A stretch of 64,000 bases of DNA, from the NCBI GenBank assembly GCA_002104905.1, contig MCFE01000414.1, forward strand, positions 1 through 64,000, given 5' to 3'. The position numbers were made by a program, and so were the translations under genes. Positions 36,260 through 59,294 of this stretch are shown here, one piece after another. A model generated the notes under the pieces. That model had not been told where the DNA came from. It searched no databases and worked only from the letters and a program-made list of their open reading frames with translations. Position 1 is the first letter of the stretch. The number at the start of each line of letters is the position of its first letter. This stretch comes from Basidiobolus meristosporus CBS 931.73 (taxonomy: Eukaryota; Basidiobolomycota; Basidiobolomycetes; Basidiobolales; Basidiobolaceae).

Positions 36260-37188
36260 TTGAGAATATTTGTGGAGCCTCAAGCAGATTGTGATGCTCA
36301 GGCACAAGAGTACATAGAAAATGCAGTACCTTTGGTGAAAGACCACCAATTAGCTGTCATAATATCACCATTACTGGTACTTGAAAGTCTGTTTTCAACT
36401 CATACTAAAGCATTAATGGGGCAATTGGATGCAATGGCTAGTAGGATAGATGCAATGGCCCAAAGAAATCAGGAAACAGTCGAAGGACTGGATGAGCAGA
36501 TAATGCTTATAGAGGAATCAACACTGACAGTAGAAAATGCAGTATCTTTGCTGAAAAGATGGAACTCAAGTAGCCCAATAATACAGACTAGGATTGGGTC
36601 ATTAACAAATGCAACAGCACAGGAACACTATACAGAGTGCCAGATGGTGCCATAGAGTGCCAATTTGGGATCAAAATTGACATGCATATGACCCTAAAAT
36701 ATCAAATTAATAACAAGATATACAGCACTCTCTGGCACTATGATCAATGGCACAATGGAACAAGTCTATTATATGAGGCACAACAACAGTACCCAAGGAT
36801 AAAGCTCACAGAATAACCTGTCTCAGTGTGTGAGGGAAAGATTGTTACTTATGTACCAAACCCTAAAACTCAAAAGACATTGCAGATCTGTGAAGCTGCC
36901 AGGTGCAATGATGATGAGTGGGCTAATTTCCAGAAGCCCATAAGAAGTCTGGCATGCAATTATCTAAAGGTCAGCATACCTTGGGACCATCAGGAACTAA
37001 AGGCCAAGCAGAGTGCACTTGACCTGTTCTATGAGCACTATCCTGGTTTTAAACAAGCTAATGGATTTTGGGCCAGCAATGGTATACCAAGAAGATATCT
37101 CAACAATTGTAGTAACTATCAAAGGCTGAAGAATAAGGAAGTCATGGCTAAAAGCCAGCAGCTTCCTCAAGTGCCTGTTACAAGCTGA
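36260..37188 (+). pseudogene. Accessory-ORF remnant of the second Plavaka-like copy
   Basis: Two open segments, 36260–36655 (131 aa) and 36826–37188 (120 aa), are homologous to 5860–6170 and to 6280–7200 respectively. The first has the coiled-coil-like stretch MASRIDAMAQRNQE; the second has many Trp/Tyr/Pro residues and looks like a folded domain. They are separated by the inserted short element 36636–36767 and a stop. Function unknown. Confidence 0.55.
36636..36767 (+). repeat. Short element inserted in the accessory ORF
   Basis: Compared with 6190–6240, the sequence between CTATACAG and the following ATTATATGAGGC is extra. It ends ATGGAACAAGTCT like the elements at 68–400 and 34333–34661, and starts AGTGCCA. 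It holds no ORF. Confidence 0.5.
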
Positions 37189-37282
37189 GCAGAGGGTTCT
37201 AAACAAGTGGCAAGGAAACATCATGGAGTTGACAGAGTGCTGGCAAAGGAGAGGCAGGCAGAAACAGACATACCGGTGCAGT

Positions 37283-37867
37283 ATTTAATCAGGGGTGTAT
37301 ACAATTAGGTAAAATTCCAACTTTTCATGCTAGAACTAAGCATGGAGATATCATATGTCATTTCATATGGGAAGCTATAAAGAATAACTTAGCTAACCTA
37401 GTTCACTGTCCTACACATGGAATGATTGCAGACAAACTCACAAAACAATTAGCTAAAGACCAGGTTTAATATCTTAGATCACAATCAGAACTAGTTGTGG
37501 GGAATATCAAGTTGAGTGGGAGTATTATACATTTATAATTTACACCTGAGTATTCACTTAACTTGTTTAAATCATAGTTGCAAAATCTCAGTGAATTCTG
37601 ACCAAAATCCATGTTGGGATTTACTTGGAATACTTTCATCAAAATATGAGGTACTCAGAACATGTAATTTCTTGAAGTTGCCCAAGCACCCCCAAGCTTT
37701 GCACACATGTTCTTGGGACCTTCCTAAACATATTTGACATGTCTGTTTTGCTCAAGAGCATGTAAAAATGCAAGTACTACTTTTACATTCAATAAATTGT
37801 TAAGCAAAAACCACATAATCTACTGGTTCTCCTGATCACTTCCAGTATCTCCAGAACTCTTACAACA
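37283..37867 (+). mobile_element. 3' end of another copia element (RNase H tail, purine tract and LTR), plus strand
   Basis: 37290–37470 encodes the end of the RNase H domain (GKIPTFHARTKHGDI, NNLANLVHCPT, GMIADK), homologous to the protein end at 29807–29550. GAGTGGGAG (37514–37522) precedes an LTR (37523–37867) ending CTCTTACAACA. The rest of the element is missing. It is oppositely oriented to the main copia copy. Confidence 0.75.
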
Positions 37868-37879
37868 GAATGTGGGTTG

Positions 37880-38078
37880 GAATATCCCAAGAATGTGTGT
37901 GCCAAGTTTGGGGCTCCTTGAGCAACCTATTGATTTTTCATCTCCACAGTGCCTGATACTTTGGTGCAATATTCTTGAAGTATTCTACCCAGATTCCCGG
38001 TTGGAGTTTACTAAGATATGTAGGCAATGATCCCAGTGACTAAGGGAGCATTTAGATGTAATCACAAAATTTCCAACC
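37880..38078 (-). repeat. Strongly diverged copia-family LTR fragment
   Basis: It matches 33715–33915 along its length (AAGTTTGGGGCT, TTTTGGTG-like, CCCAGTGACTAAG blocks) but with many substitutions. It lies tail to tail with the LTR ending at 37867, so the two orientations meet within about 12 bases. Confidence 0.6.
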
Positions 38079-38079
38079 A

Positions 38080-38775
38080 AATACACCACAAAACCTCAAG
38101 CGTGCTCTACGTAGCTAGGGAAGCATACTATGTTCCATGTTGTACAAGGGTTAAACTATCTAACCGAAGCAAACACCATCCAACTTGGTAAAAGCAATGA
38201 TCAGTATGTGCAGGGAAAGGTCTCAGAAACCTTGGTGCAAGTTTGGAAATGTTGGGGGTTCCCGAGACTTGCATGATCCAAGGAGTTGGTAGCCACCCTA
38301 CCAAGCATCTCCTAAGAGAATGGTGGGGATTTTGGTGGTTAGCCAAGTAGAAGTTTGTGTCACATGAATCATGGACGTGGTGTCTTGAATGACCTGAACA
38401 ACTATTTAGGTGCCACACAGGTGATTCGCAACCCACCTAGTTGACAATCCAGGAGAATAAAAAGGATCTCTTCTCTCTACCAGTGCATGCATTGCTATAT
38501 TCCGGAGAGCCCATGGGATGGTTCGACCCTCTCTGGCTGAGGTGCTGAGCAGTTGACCGTCATGGTCAACATAATCCCCAGGCTGGTCACGTGCACGCGT
38601 GACATGACCGCTTAAAGTGATAGGCTGTTTGAATGGAAAGTTCGCTTATGTAGGAGTTTATTGTATGTACAGAATGGCTGCAGCCAGATCCACCGCGGTG
38701 TTGGGCGCTACCCAACCTGGCTGCAGACAGTCTTGAAGCATAAAGAGAACACAAACTGGAAGTTTCATGCGAAAG
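38080..38775. other. Intergenic region downstream of CSN5
   Basis: No gene is recognised. It is the transition from transposon debris to host genes and includes the CSN5 3' flank. Open stretches at 38128–38436 and 38658–38775 are antisense or overlap the end of CSN5. Confidence 0.4.
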
Positions 38776-40196
<1,421 letters not shown>

Positions 40197-40456
40197 TGTT
40201 GCGGCCAGGTTAGAATATTTAGACTCGATAATTCGATTGAATATGTGGTGATGCAAGTCCAAGTTAGAAAGCCAGCCAAGGCAAATTGGAATACTTATCG
40301 ATTGAATGATTTGAGGTGGTGATTTGACGTCATGAATGAATGCAAAGTCATTTTGGATTTCACATGACCACCACTGCCTTCAACAGGCTCCATCAATTAA
40401 ACAGATCCCATATGCTCTCGATTCCTATATAACCAACCACAGCACATCAGGAACCG

Positions 40457-41112
40457 TATCCTTGTGCATTGGTATACCCACACCTGTGAAGTTTCAACTG
40501 AGGTTGGGTTATTGCTGATTGAAAACTACTACCAATACCCCACTTTCACGACTTGAAGAAGTCGGGAAAGTAATTTTTGTAGTGGCCTTCTTGAAGGCCA
40601 TATTTCTTATAAACAAACTCAAAATACATGAATACTATTGCGTTGATATCCGAGTCTGCGCTGTCTCGTAACATCGAAGGTTGCTTGCTGTGGGTGAACA
40701 AGTCCGACTTGTAATGATCACCAATCAAGGGCCTCGATACGTATGAATGAATAGTTCATGCTAGTAATGCTGCAAATCGAAATCAAATTGCCACTAAATA
40801 TATAGTTTGAAGGCCTAACTTGCCCTACAGCTATTAGCCTTAATGGTGTTGGTGGCCTTTTGAGCACATGGAGTGTCGGTTGATATGCTATATGTAATAT
40901 ATCGACAGAATGCTTACTTTTAACAATTACCAAATTTGTTTGATTTCAGTGTTTGTAATGAAGAAATATGGCCTTCAAGAAGGCCACTACAAAAATTACT
41001 TTCCCGACTTCTTCAAGTCGTGAAAGTGGGGTATTGGTAGTAGTTTTCAATCAGCAATAACCCAACCTCAGTTGAAACTTCACAGGTGTGGGTATACCAA
41101 TGCACAAGGATA
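40457..41112. repeat. Exact 152-bp inverted repeat with a 352-bp spacer
   Basis: The arms 40457–40608 and 40961–41112 are, by reading base by base, perfect reverse complements. Each arm contains two small palindromes (CGACTTGAAGAAGTCG and GGCCTTCTTGAAGGCC). On the minus strand the left arm holds the end of an open frame (KKYGLQEGHYKNYFPDFFKS, then stop at 40546); the right arm holds the same end on the plus strand. The frame extends rightwards to about 40740 but has no ATG. Outside the arms the flanks are unrelated. Confidence 0.9.
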
Positions 41113-41367
41113 CCTATCCACCAAGCCAAGCCCGTCGGATATATACCTACGATGGGTGATTTGGGATGGTCGAGATTTGTCCGGGGCAACTGAAATTTGC
41201 CGTGGGTATGGCAGTGGATGCTTGGATGCTTGGGTGCGTTGAATACCCAAGAATTTATTCCAAAAACGTCCCTTGATTTCGATTCCTGGATTACAGTATA
41301 TGGTTGGTGTTTGAAGGGTTGAGGAGAAGGGAGGGATAGCTTGGCAGGGGCGAGGTTACATGGGCGC
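41113..41367. other. Intergenic segment between the inverted repeat and ATR
   Basis: Contains the 3' flank of the ATR gene. The open frame 41013–41390 on the minus strand overlaps both the repeat arm and the ATR end and is not considered a gene. Confidence 0.4.
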
Positions 41368-51525
<10,158 letters not shown>

Positions 51526-51910
51526 TCTTCAGTGTTGGTCGAATGAGTGCATGGATAGAAATTAAACAAGTTCTCGTGTCGAGTTTCATGTTTATTTGTT
51601 TTCTTGAGCTCAGTATTTTGCTCATGATTTACAATGGTAACAGTCACATCCAGTGACTGGCTGCGGTAAACTGGGATCAATTTTACTCTAGTGTACGATC
51701 GGTGAATGTATGCTTAGAGCTTGAGGCAGTACTTCTGGTTCTTGGTCCATCGTGAGGTAAACCCGATGACTAGCTCAAATAATTGTAGCCACCAAACTTG
51801 CATTTCTGCACATAGAAGAATTCAAAATGATATGACTGTTTACTGTTTTTTGTACAAAGTTTCTATTTTAGCTGAATATGTTGAATAGGATAAATCCGCC
51901 AACCGTTACT
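51526..51910. other. Intergenic region between CTNNBL1 and ATR
   Basis: About 385 bases that hold the ATR promoter and the CTNNBL1 3' flank. No coding sequence or clear motif is seen. Confidence 0.5.
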
Positions 51911-54227
51911 CTATTCTAAATATTGCATCAACTCTGAAATACGCTTTCGTTCAAAGAGAGCAGGATCCTCAGGATTTTCGGAGTCGCCGTCCCCGAGGTT
52001 GGTGAGGTAATCTTGGAGTGTGTCTTTGACGACTTGGAGACTATAGCTCTTACGGCTTAGAAGCATAACGACGCGCTTCTTCAGCTAAAAGTAAATGCCA
52101 TGAGTTGGATGAATTGGAATAGATGGAAACATGCTATGCCATAAATGGATAATACTCACAACTTCGTCTTGTTTGCACAGATACCCGATGGAAATGGCAG
52201 TCATTTGGAGAGTGAATAGGCCAGCATCCAATCTTTTGAGGTAAAATTGGGTTTCATCTTCACTGGTGATTTCTTCCTCTTCGGCCAAAAGCTCTTGCTT
52301 TGAGCGTTCAATCTCCTCATTAGCCAACTTAGCCTTCGCTATGTAGGCTTCAAATAGCTCCACCAATCTATCCACTTTCTCAAAGTCATTCTCGTTGAAT
52401 TTGTTGAAGAGGCGAAGTCGATCCACGCCGTCAGGAAGATATCTCAGCAAAGAAACAATAATGCACATTACGTGTTCTTAGAAAAGGTTAGTGCTTATAC
52501 TTCGTTGTATGCGTATTCGCTACAAGATACCTTCTTCTTCTTTGTCGGAGAAGTTTTTGTATGCTTTCTTCAGCTTCTTAACTCCCTGGTAGTATGCTCC
52601 TAATTAGTAATCAGGCTGGTCTGTACAGGTGTAGGAAAGGCACTTGCCTTTTTCATGAAGACGGAGAAGAGAGTTTTGAGGCCCAATATATCAACAAATC
52701 GCTTACAATTATTGGCACCGGCGGCTGTGGCAGTGGCGTAGTTCAATACCTTGAGAGCTCTCATTCTGGACATCACCTTTTCCCTGAGAAAGGATGAAAC
52801 GGTTACTGAAAATTCTTTTCTATTTTGGTAGGACAAGCTTACTTCAACATAATGAGCATTAGCTCATTTCCTTCACACTCCAAGAAGATTGGTTTGCTTT
52901 CGGGCTCCTGGAGACAGGAACTGAGCGCATCAAATACGTTCTCCATAAATTCTATCTCATCGGCATCCTTTGGGTCTTTGCGTTTATAGGACTAAAATAT
53001 GTTCAGTCCGGTGCTGGCAGGTGGAAGCAAACAAACTACACCTACGTTGAGAACCCGGAGCATCTTATCGATTCCATCCAATTCGTTAGCCTTAAGGCGA
53101 TTCACTCTGCTGTCTTGGAATAAAATGGCTAAGATTTCACTGCAATATTGCTTGTTAGAGTCCATAGACTTGACATTGATCCGGTTTAACAGCCAGGAAA
53201 GAACCGGCGTAGTAGAAACAATAATCTCGGCGATCTCGGGCTCAATAGATATGAGGTTTTCAACCACAGCTAACGTCTGGAAGACACCATTTCTATCCTC
53301 ATTCAACGATTCGTCTAGGCGGTTTAGGTTTTGAATCAAAATATCTAAACCCTGGTTGTCGACCTGAAGAGAAATTGTTAGCTGCCGATGCTTTCCGAGC
53401 AACGACAAAAATGTGGGACTCACCAAAGCCTGAACAAGCAACTTCATCGATTCCTCTGCTTCCTCATTAGTTCCGTCGTCATCTTCTTCGGTCAATGCAT
53501 TAAGTAACTCAACAGCAGATATAGCAATATCTGTATTTTCATGGCTCAGTAATGACAATATAGAGGCAACTGCGTTCAGCTCTATCAAGTTTGTATACAT
53601 CTCGGGCGCTTCACTAATAACCGCGAAATGCTTGATTTCTTCGTCTAGTTCTGCTTCGGAGTCTAAAAATCTGAAAGGAACGAAGGTAAGCATCAATCAT
53701 TCTGCACTAAGATCTAGACGATGGAAAAATACTAACTTCTCCGGGCTATCAGGAAATTTCATCCGCATTTCTTGGTTTTTATTGATAGCTTTTTCTAACT
53801 TTAATACCATCTTCTTGACGCCATTAACGTCAAAAGTTTCAGCCTAAACAGAAGTCAGTATACAGCGTTTTATGAAACATGATCTAGTATTCTACCTCAA
53901 GTTCATCACCCGCGTCAACAAATTCGAAGATGTTACGTTGTTCGTCAGTCAATCCGTCACCAAAAAAGCGACCTTCTGAATCGCCATCTAGCTCCTCGCT
54001 CTCTTGAGGTTCCTGCGCTAAGATTGAGCTCTCACCCTCCTCTTCTTCGCGAAATTTTTTTAGCATTTCGAGGGAAGGAGCAGCGGGCAATTTCCGCTTG
54101 TTTCTACCACTAGGAATGGCAGGTGCCTGAAAAAGTCGACGAGGTAGGAAATTTTAATGATGCATTCTTAGATCGGGTAGTGATCAATACCGATGTGGGG
54201 TACCTTGAATAAGCTGTTAATATCCAT
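51911..54227 (-). CDS. CTNNBL1: Beta-catenin-like protein 1 (ARM-repeat splicing factor)
   Basis: Nuclear armadillo-repeat protein that associates with the Prp19/CDC5L spliceosome complex. A short first exon (MDINSLFK) at 54227–54204 is followed by exons at about 54124–53890 (acidic, ending FEFVDAGDELE), 53850–53740 (VKKMVLKLEKA…RMKFPD), 53680–53430 (FLDSEAELDEE, MYTNLIELNAVASILSLLSH), 53370–53040 (LDESLNEDRNG, QYCSEILAILFQD), 52980–52850, 52800–52640 (ALKVLNYAT, CKRFVDILGLKTLF), 52600–52530, 52470–52160 (VMCIIVSLLRYL, RLRLFNKFNEND, FYLKRLDAGLFTLQ) and 52080–51911 (ending ELMQYLE). The series follows human CTNNBL1 from end to end. Exon borders here are approximate. The LKRLDAGLF and KFVDILGL signatures make the assignment firm. 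Confidence 0.93.
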
Positions 54228-54705
54228 CTCTGGGAAACTTGAATTGCTAGAACCACAGTGAAGAGTTGAAAGCAGACAGCAGTGCAAAAGAGGCGCGTAA
54301 TGGTAGGTGTGCACTTATTTTTCCAAACTAATGTTGATCTCCACACAAATCCAATTTGGAAATGCGTGATCATGGCAAGATCTGCATAACAGTGCGATTA
54401 ATTCATCTTGCCAATGTAAAGTTTTGTTCACAAACTACCACTGCAACAAGCCACATACTCTTGGTAGTCCGATCCAGTCAAGCGAGCCCATACTGGAGAA
54501 TTTTAATGGTTATTATAAACATACGTAGAAGTTGCGATAAGAATCTATCCGAAGATAACTTGAAATAGACATAGAGATAGACTAGGTGATATTCACAGGG
54601 GCCATAGTGATGGAGTTGCAATTGGAGAGGTTGAGCCAAAAATCGTTACATTGAAGGCAAAATTAAGGAAAACTAGACAGAGAATTGCAAGATTACGGCT
54701 CCATT
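54228..54705. other. Intergenic region between HMMR-like and CTNNBL1
   Basis: About 480 bases between the CTNNBL1 start and the HMMR-like stop. No coding sequence is recognised. If the HMMR-like gene uses the splice donor overlapping its stop, a short extra exon could begin near 54675. Confidence 0.45.
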
Positions 54706-57700
54706 CTAATACTCACCATGATCGCCTGTCACGTTCAACATCGTTTCCTCCATCGAGTCCAGAGGTGGCGAAATAACTCCATTTCGGGCAGTCCGCTCAG
54801 CACGGGATCGGATCACCTTCCCGTTGTTGGCAGTGACGCTTTGATAAGCCTCCAAATCTCGCTCTAAACGCATGACTTTGATTTTGAATTGATCGCGGGC
54901 CTTCAGTAAGGACAAGTTCTCCTTTTTCAAGACGATGTTCTCTTCTTTGAGCTGAGTGATGTGCTTGATCTTCTGCTTGGAGTTGTTGTGGCCTAACAAC
55001 TTGGCATTTTGCCCACTGAGTTTGGCCAATTCATCAAAGGCCATGGAATGCTTCTGTGCAAGGAACTGGGATTGAAGTTGCATCTGTTCCTCGATTTCCA
55101 TGCGGGCGTTTTCCGCAGCGTTTGCTTTACATCTTAATCTGTCCACCTCTAGCATGAGCTTCTCCACCTCCGCTTCGGCATTGTTGGCGATCTGGGCTAG
55201 TCGTTTACGCTCAGATAGCCACGAAGACATATCTTGCTCGATGCGACGGGTCAAACTTTCGATCTCCCTTTCTTTACGAGTGAGCTCACGTTCTGTTTGT
55301 TCCAGTTGCTGTTCTAGTATCTGGGTGGTGGCTTTGACATGGGCTTGGGATTGCTCGTTCATCTGAGCCATCTTGGTTTCCAGCTCTTGGATACGTCGCG
55401 CCTGAGCTTCGCTGGTGGCAAGGATAGCTGCTTTCTCCTTCTCTGCTCCCTCGGTTAACTGTCGGCGCTCTTCCTCAAACTCTTCACTCATTTTTGCCAA
55501 CAGAGACATAGCAAGGCTTGCTTCAAGTTGGTCTTTGAGCTGTGTTATCATTGAAACCTGCGCACTGAAGTGTGAGAGGTTCTGATAGATGTCTCTTTGA
55601 ATCTGAGCATCGTGGTGTGAGGAATTAAGGTCTTGGCGTAAGAGAGAGAGTTCACTACCAAGAGAACTGACTTCATTTTGTAAGTGCAGCACTTCCTCAA
55701 ATCCATCAGCATCAGATTCAGTAGTTCGAAGGGGCATACTCTCGAGCATGTCATTTAGATCGTTGGCTTGTTGGACGTGTGCCTCTAGCTCCTCTTTTAG
55801 TCCATCTATCTCATTTTCTAAAACTTGGATCTGTAGCTCCTGCTCAGTGGCTTTTGCAGCTAATTCTTGGATTCTAGTCGTTTTCTGTAGCTCCATTTCT
55901 GTTCTCTGGGAATATTGGTCCTTGAGATCCAGGAGAAGGAGTTGAATATGTGAATCACGCGCCTCGACCTCGCACTTTGTAGAAACCTGGGCTTCCACAA
56001 GTTCCACACTGGCTTGTTGAAGCTTCGAGTTTAGTTGTGCGATTTCATTCATTGTCGACTCTTTGTAGAGCTGAAACTCCTGTCTGGCACTATCGATGCA
56101 ACTTTGAAGAAGAGTCACTGCATTTTCATGGGATTCTTTCCCTCGTACGAGTTTAATGTTAATGGAATCAATAGCTTCGTTCAACTGCGCGACTTCGTTT
56201 TCCTTAGAGCTATGATGCGCATCACGCTCTCTGGTGACGAGGCTTATCTTGGCATTGATCTCGTCAACTCTGGAGGCGCTGGTCTCACGCTGCTGCTCAA
56301 GCTCACTGTTCACCTGATGCAGCTTGCTCTTCAATCCGCTCAGCTCTTCCGATTTCGATTGGCGATACTGCTCGAACTCCTGGCTGATTTCTTGGATGCT
56401 TGAGCCCAGATTCGCAGCTTGATCAGCGCTGGAAATACGGAATGCCTGGAGGTCATGGTTGGCCTCTAATATCGTATGCTGAAACAAGCTGAGTTCTTTT
56501 TGGATGGAGACTGTGCTGGCCTGCTTTTCCTCAAGCTTCTCGCAAAGTTCCTCGATGGAGGATTGGAATGTTTCAGATTCTTCCACATGCTTGTCTTCCG
56601 CTTTCTGCAACTCACCCTTGATTGACTGAATCTCTTGATTCTTGGCTTCCATCTGATCATTGAACTCCGCGGCTTTCTGCTCAATGATATTCTGGGTAGC
56701 AGTCAGCTGGGACTCAAGATCATGGACGGATCCTTCCAGTTCCTTGCGCTGCTCGGCAAATGACTCGGTAGCCTTGGCAAGCTCTCTGTTCGCGTCATCG
56801 ATAGTGGTTTGAAGGTCTGATACAGTAGACTGCAGATTGTCAATTTCTCGATCGTGCATGGTCCGTATCGATTCAAGCTTTTGTGTATGCTCCAAGAAAA
56901 GTGCTTCTCTTTCCGAGGCACTCTGTTCTTGGAACTTGGCGTGTGTCTGGGCCCCTTCGTCAACCTTGGCTTCCAACTGGTCAATAGTGGCTGCTTGCTG
57001 GGTTGTTTTCTTCTCAAAATCATCCAGCTGCTGGCTATGTACTTCCTGAAGATGGGCAATCTCTTCCTGATGTTGATGGGTAAGTGTGTTTTTCTCTTGT
57101 GCCCAGCTTTCTCCGTCTTGACGGCGCCCATCGATCTCCGTCTGCAACTTCTGCTCCAAACTGCTGATGATTTCTGCTTGAGCAGAACGCTCTTCGCGCA
57201 TTTGCTGCTGTAGGTTGGCGATTTCCAAGTCAAGCTGCTTTTTTATGGCCTCGAGCTCACTGATACGCTTCTCGAGGGCTTCCTTCTCTTCCGCCCACGA
57301 AAGCCGTTGCTGGGTCAAGTCCGACTCCGTCGATTCAAGCCTTTCAGTCAACGACTTGACTTGCACATCCTTCTGAGACAAATCCTGGGCATACTGAGCA
57401 CTCTGGCTGTCACGTTCAGAAGATAAGCGTTTTAGTGTGACAGTGAGATTCTCGATTTCGTTGAGAAGATCCGATTTCTTCGTCTCTGCTTGTGACCGAA
57501 CCTCGATCAGTTTGTCTTCTAAAGACTTCACTTGAACTTCAAACTCGGAGTTCTGTTTGCTTCTGCTGGCGTCCAACTCGTTGTAAAGCCTTTGCGACTC
57601 GGACAAACTTTGATTCAAAGTCTCAATTTGTCCTTCATAGGAAGATCGCCTCACTTCAAACTCCTCCTCCAGGCCAACCTTGTCTTGAGCTAGCTGATCC

Positions 57701-59294
57701 TTTAGCCCTTGTAGCTCTTTATGCGCAAGTTCAAGAGTAGCGAGCCGCTCAGAAAGCTCGGAGGTCTCGTTTGATAACGATTTCTGCTCGCTCTCCCAGG
57801 CAGTTTTTTCTTTGATGAACTCCTCTCGAGTTTTCTCTAGATTTTGCTCGAGACATTGAACTGCATGACCATGCTCCGTCCGGAGCTTTTCCATTTCATC
57901 AGCTCCTCGAAGTATCTCCTGACGACTGGCTTCCAGTTCTTGGCCCAGTTTAGAGACCTCTTCGGTATGCACTCCTTGGAGCTTAGCCAAGGCCTCCTTC
58001 TCCTGGAGTAGTTCCTGCTGGATTGTATCTAGCCGTTGCTGAAGGCCAGCAATTTCCTGGGCGTGTTCGGATTTCAATAGCTCGATAAGCTTTTGCGTCT
58101 CCCGCTTCTCAGTTTCCAAGGCATCGACTAGCTCATTCCGTTGCTGAAGCTCGGCTTTCATTGATTGGAGTTCCTCATTCACTGCACTCAGCTTCTGTTG
58201 AACCTTTTCCAACTCTTTACTGTGCACCTGAGCCAACTGGTCTCTCTGATTTACTAAGGAATCCATCTCTATTTTATTTTGATCACACACTTTTGCCATT
58301 TCAGCTTGAACCCTTCTCAACTCTGAGCCTTGCTGGTCCAGTTCAGCTTTCATTGAGGCGATAGTGGTCTTCAAGGCGGACTGTTCCGTGACGATCTTTT
58401 CCTTGGATTGCTCGGCTTTGTCGGCGACCCCGCGAAGCTTGACGTTCTGCTTCTCCAGCTCCTCGATTCGCTTCTGAAGTTGGATAGTTTTGGGGCCTTT
58501 GTCCATCAACGATTGGGCAGATCTTTCGGTTTTTTCAAGCTGCGCGAGCAGATTAGTTGGATGCGTATTAAGGCAACGGCCGGGGAAGCAGGATCGCACT
58601 TACATTTAACTTCAGGTGATTTTTTTGGATGGTCAATTGCTGGATCTCATTCTCCTTGGTTGCCACCTGGCTAGCGATGCTGTTCTTCTCCTTTACCGCG
58701 TGTTGGTATTGTAACTCCAGCTTGCGAGACTTCTCCTCCAGCTGTTCAATTTCCTTCTCGTGCATCAGGCTTTGCTTCTCGTACTTCTCCTTCCATCTCT
58801 CAACCTATGTTGATGGTGTCCAGTGAATATGGGGCCCCCTAGGACCGATGGTCCGAAATTTGATGACTCACCTCTCTCTTGTATTTCATCTCATCGATGG
58901 ATCTTCCGGGGTGCTGGGATAAAGAGGAGCTCGATCTGGAAGGAGGCTTGCGAGCGCTGTCAGGGGTATAGGAATCGTAGTATTCGCCCAGGCCATAGTC
59001 CTCTGGTGAAGTTTGGTTTGAAGGGGAGCAAATTAGAGCTGGGGTCGAAAATAAGCCAAAGTTCAGCACCACTCGATTTAGTACCTTTCTCTCCTTCACT
59101 GAACCGCTTGGACTTGTGTAGGAAGCCGTACTTTTTGTACCTGTCACCAGTGGAGGCGTTTATGTTGTATTCACCGGGGCCTGGGGTATCGCTAACTGGA
59201 GCCCAGAGGTTAGTGGCTGAGATGGCCTGAGCAGCCAACGGCTAGAGGGGCAGGAGTTACCTTTGTCATTAAATCGTTTAGAGGTCGAGAACAT
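54706..59294 (-). CDS. HMMR: HMMR/RHAMM-like coiled-coil spindle protein
   Basis: Five exons with consistent phases (59261–59294, 59085–59195, 58872–59038, 58604–58804, 54706–58539) give 1,448 aa. The N-terminus reads MFSTSKRFND, then a PG-rich SHIPPO-like motif SDTPGPGEYN, then KSKRF, which parallels the start of animal HMMR (KRFND…PGAYD…KSQRF). A Pro/Ser segment follows, then about 1,200 residues of almost unbroken coiled coil rich in Glu, Gln, Leu and Lys. The C-terminus contains AKLLGHNNSKQKIKHITQLK, the hallmark of the HMMR C-terminal centrosome-targeting region. In animals HMMR binds microtubules and centrosomes and focuses the spindle. The match at both ends makes homology likely; the long rod alone would not. 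It is longer than animal HMMR (about 720 aa), mainly in the rod. A strong splice donor (CATG|GTGAGT) overlaps the final codons, so the exact C-terminus is uncertain. Confidence 0.85.

Larger units (their letters stand above)
34980..37260. mobile_element. Second, partial copy of the Plavaka-like element with its accessory ORF
   Basis: On the minus side, 35300–35090 encodes the N-terminal Cys/His motif of the transposase (CGYCNK…HREYYK…QCFAT), homologous to 5390–5280; the transposase core is missing. On the plus side, 36060–37188 encodes accessory-ORF segments homologous to 5647–7200. The divergent intergenic part is interrupted by a solo LTR (35409–35926), and a short element (36636–36767) interrupts the accessory ORF. 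The segment 36826–37188 is the best-preserved copy of the domain containing WANFQKPIRSL and GFWASNGIPRRYL. Confidence 0.65.

Noticed and set aside
38515..38530. GGTTCGACCCT, resembling a tRNA T-loop
   Set aside because: No matching acceptor stem, D arm or anticodon arm can be folded around it.
40546..40740. Minus-strand open frame ending YFPDFFKS at the left arm of the inverted repeat
   Set aside because: The composition is protein-like, but there is no ATG, an in-frame stop lies just upstream, and no acceptor site rescues it. It is described with the repeat rather than called as a gene.
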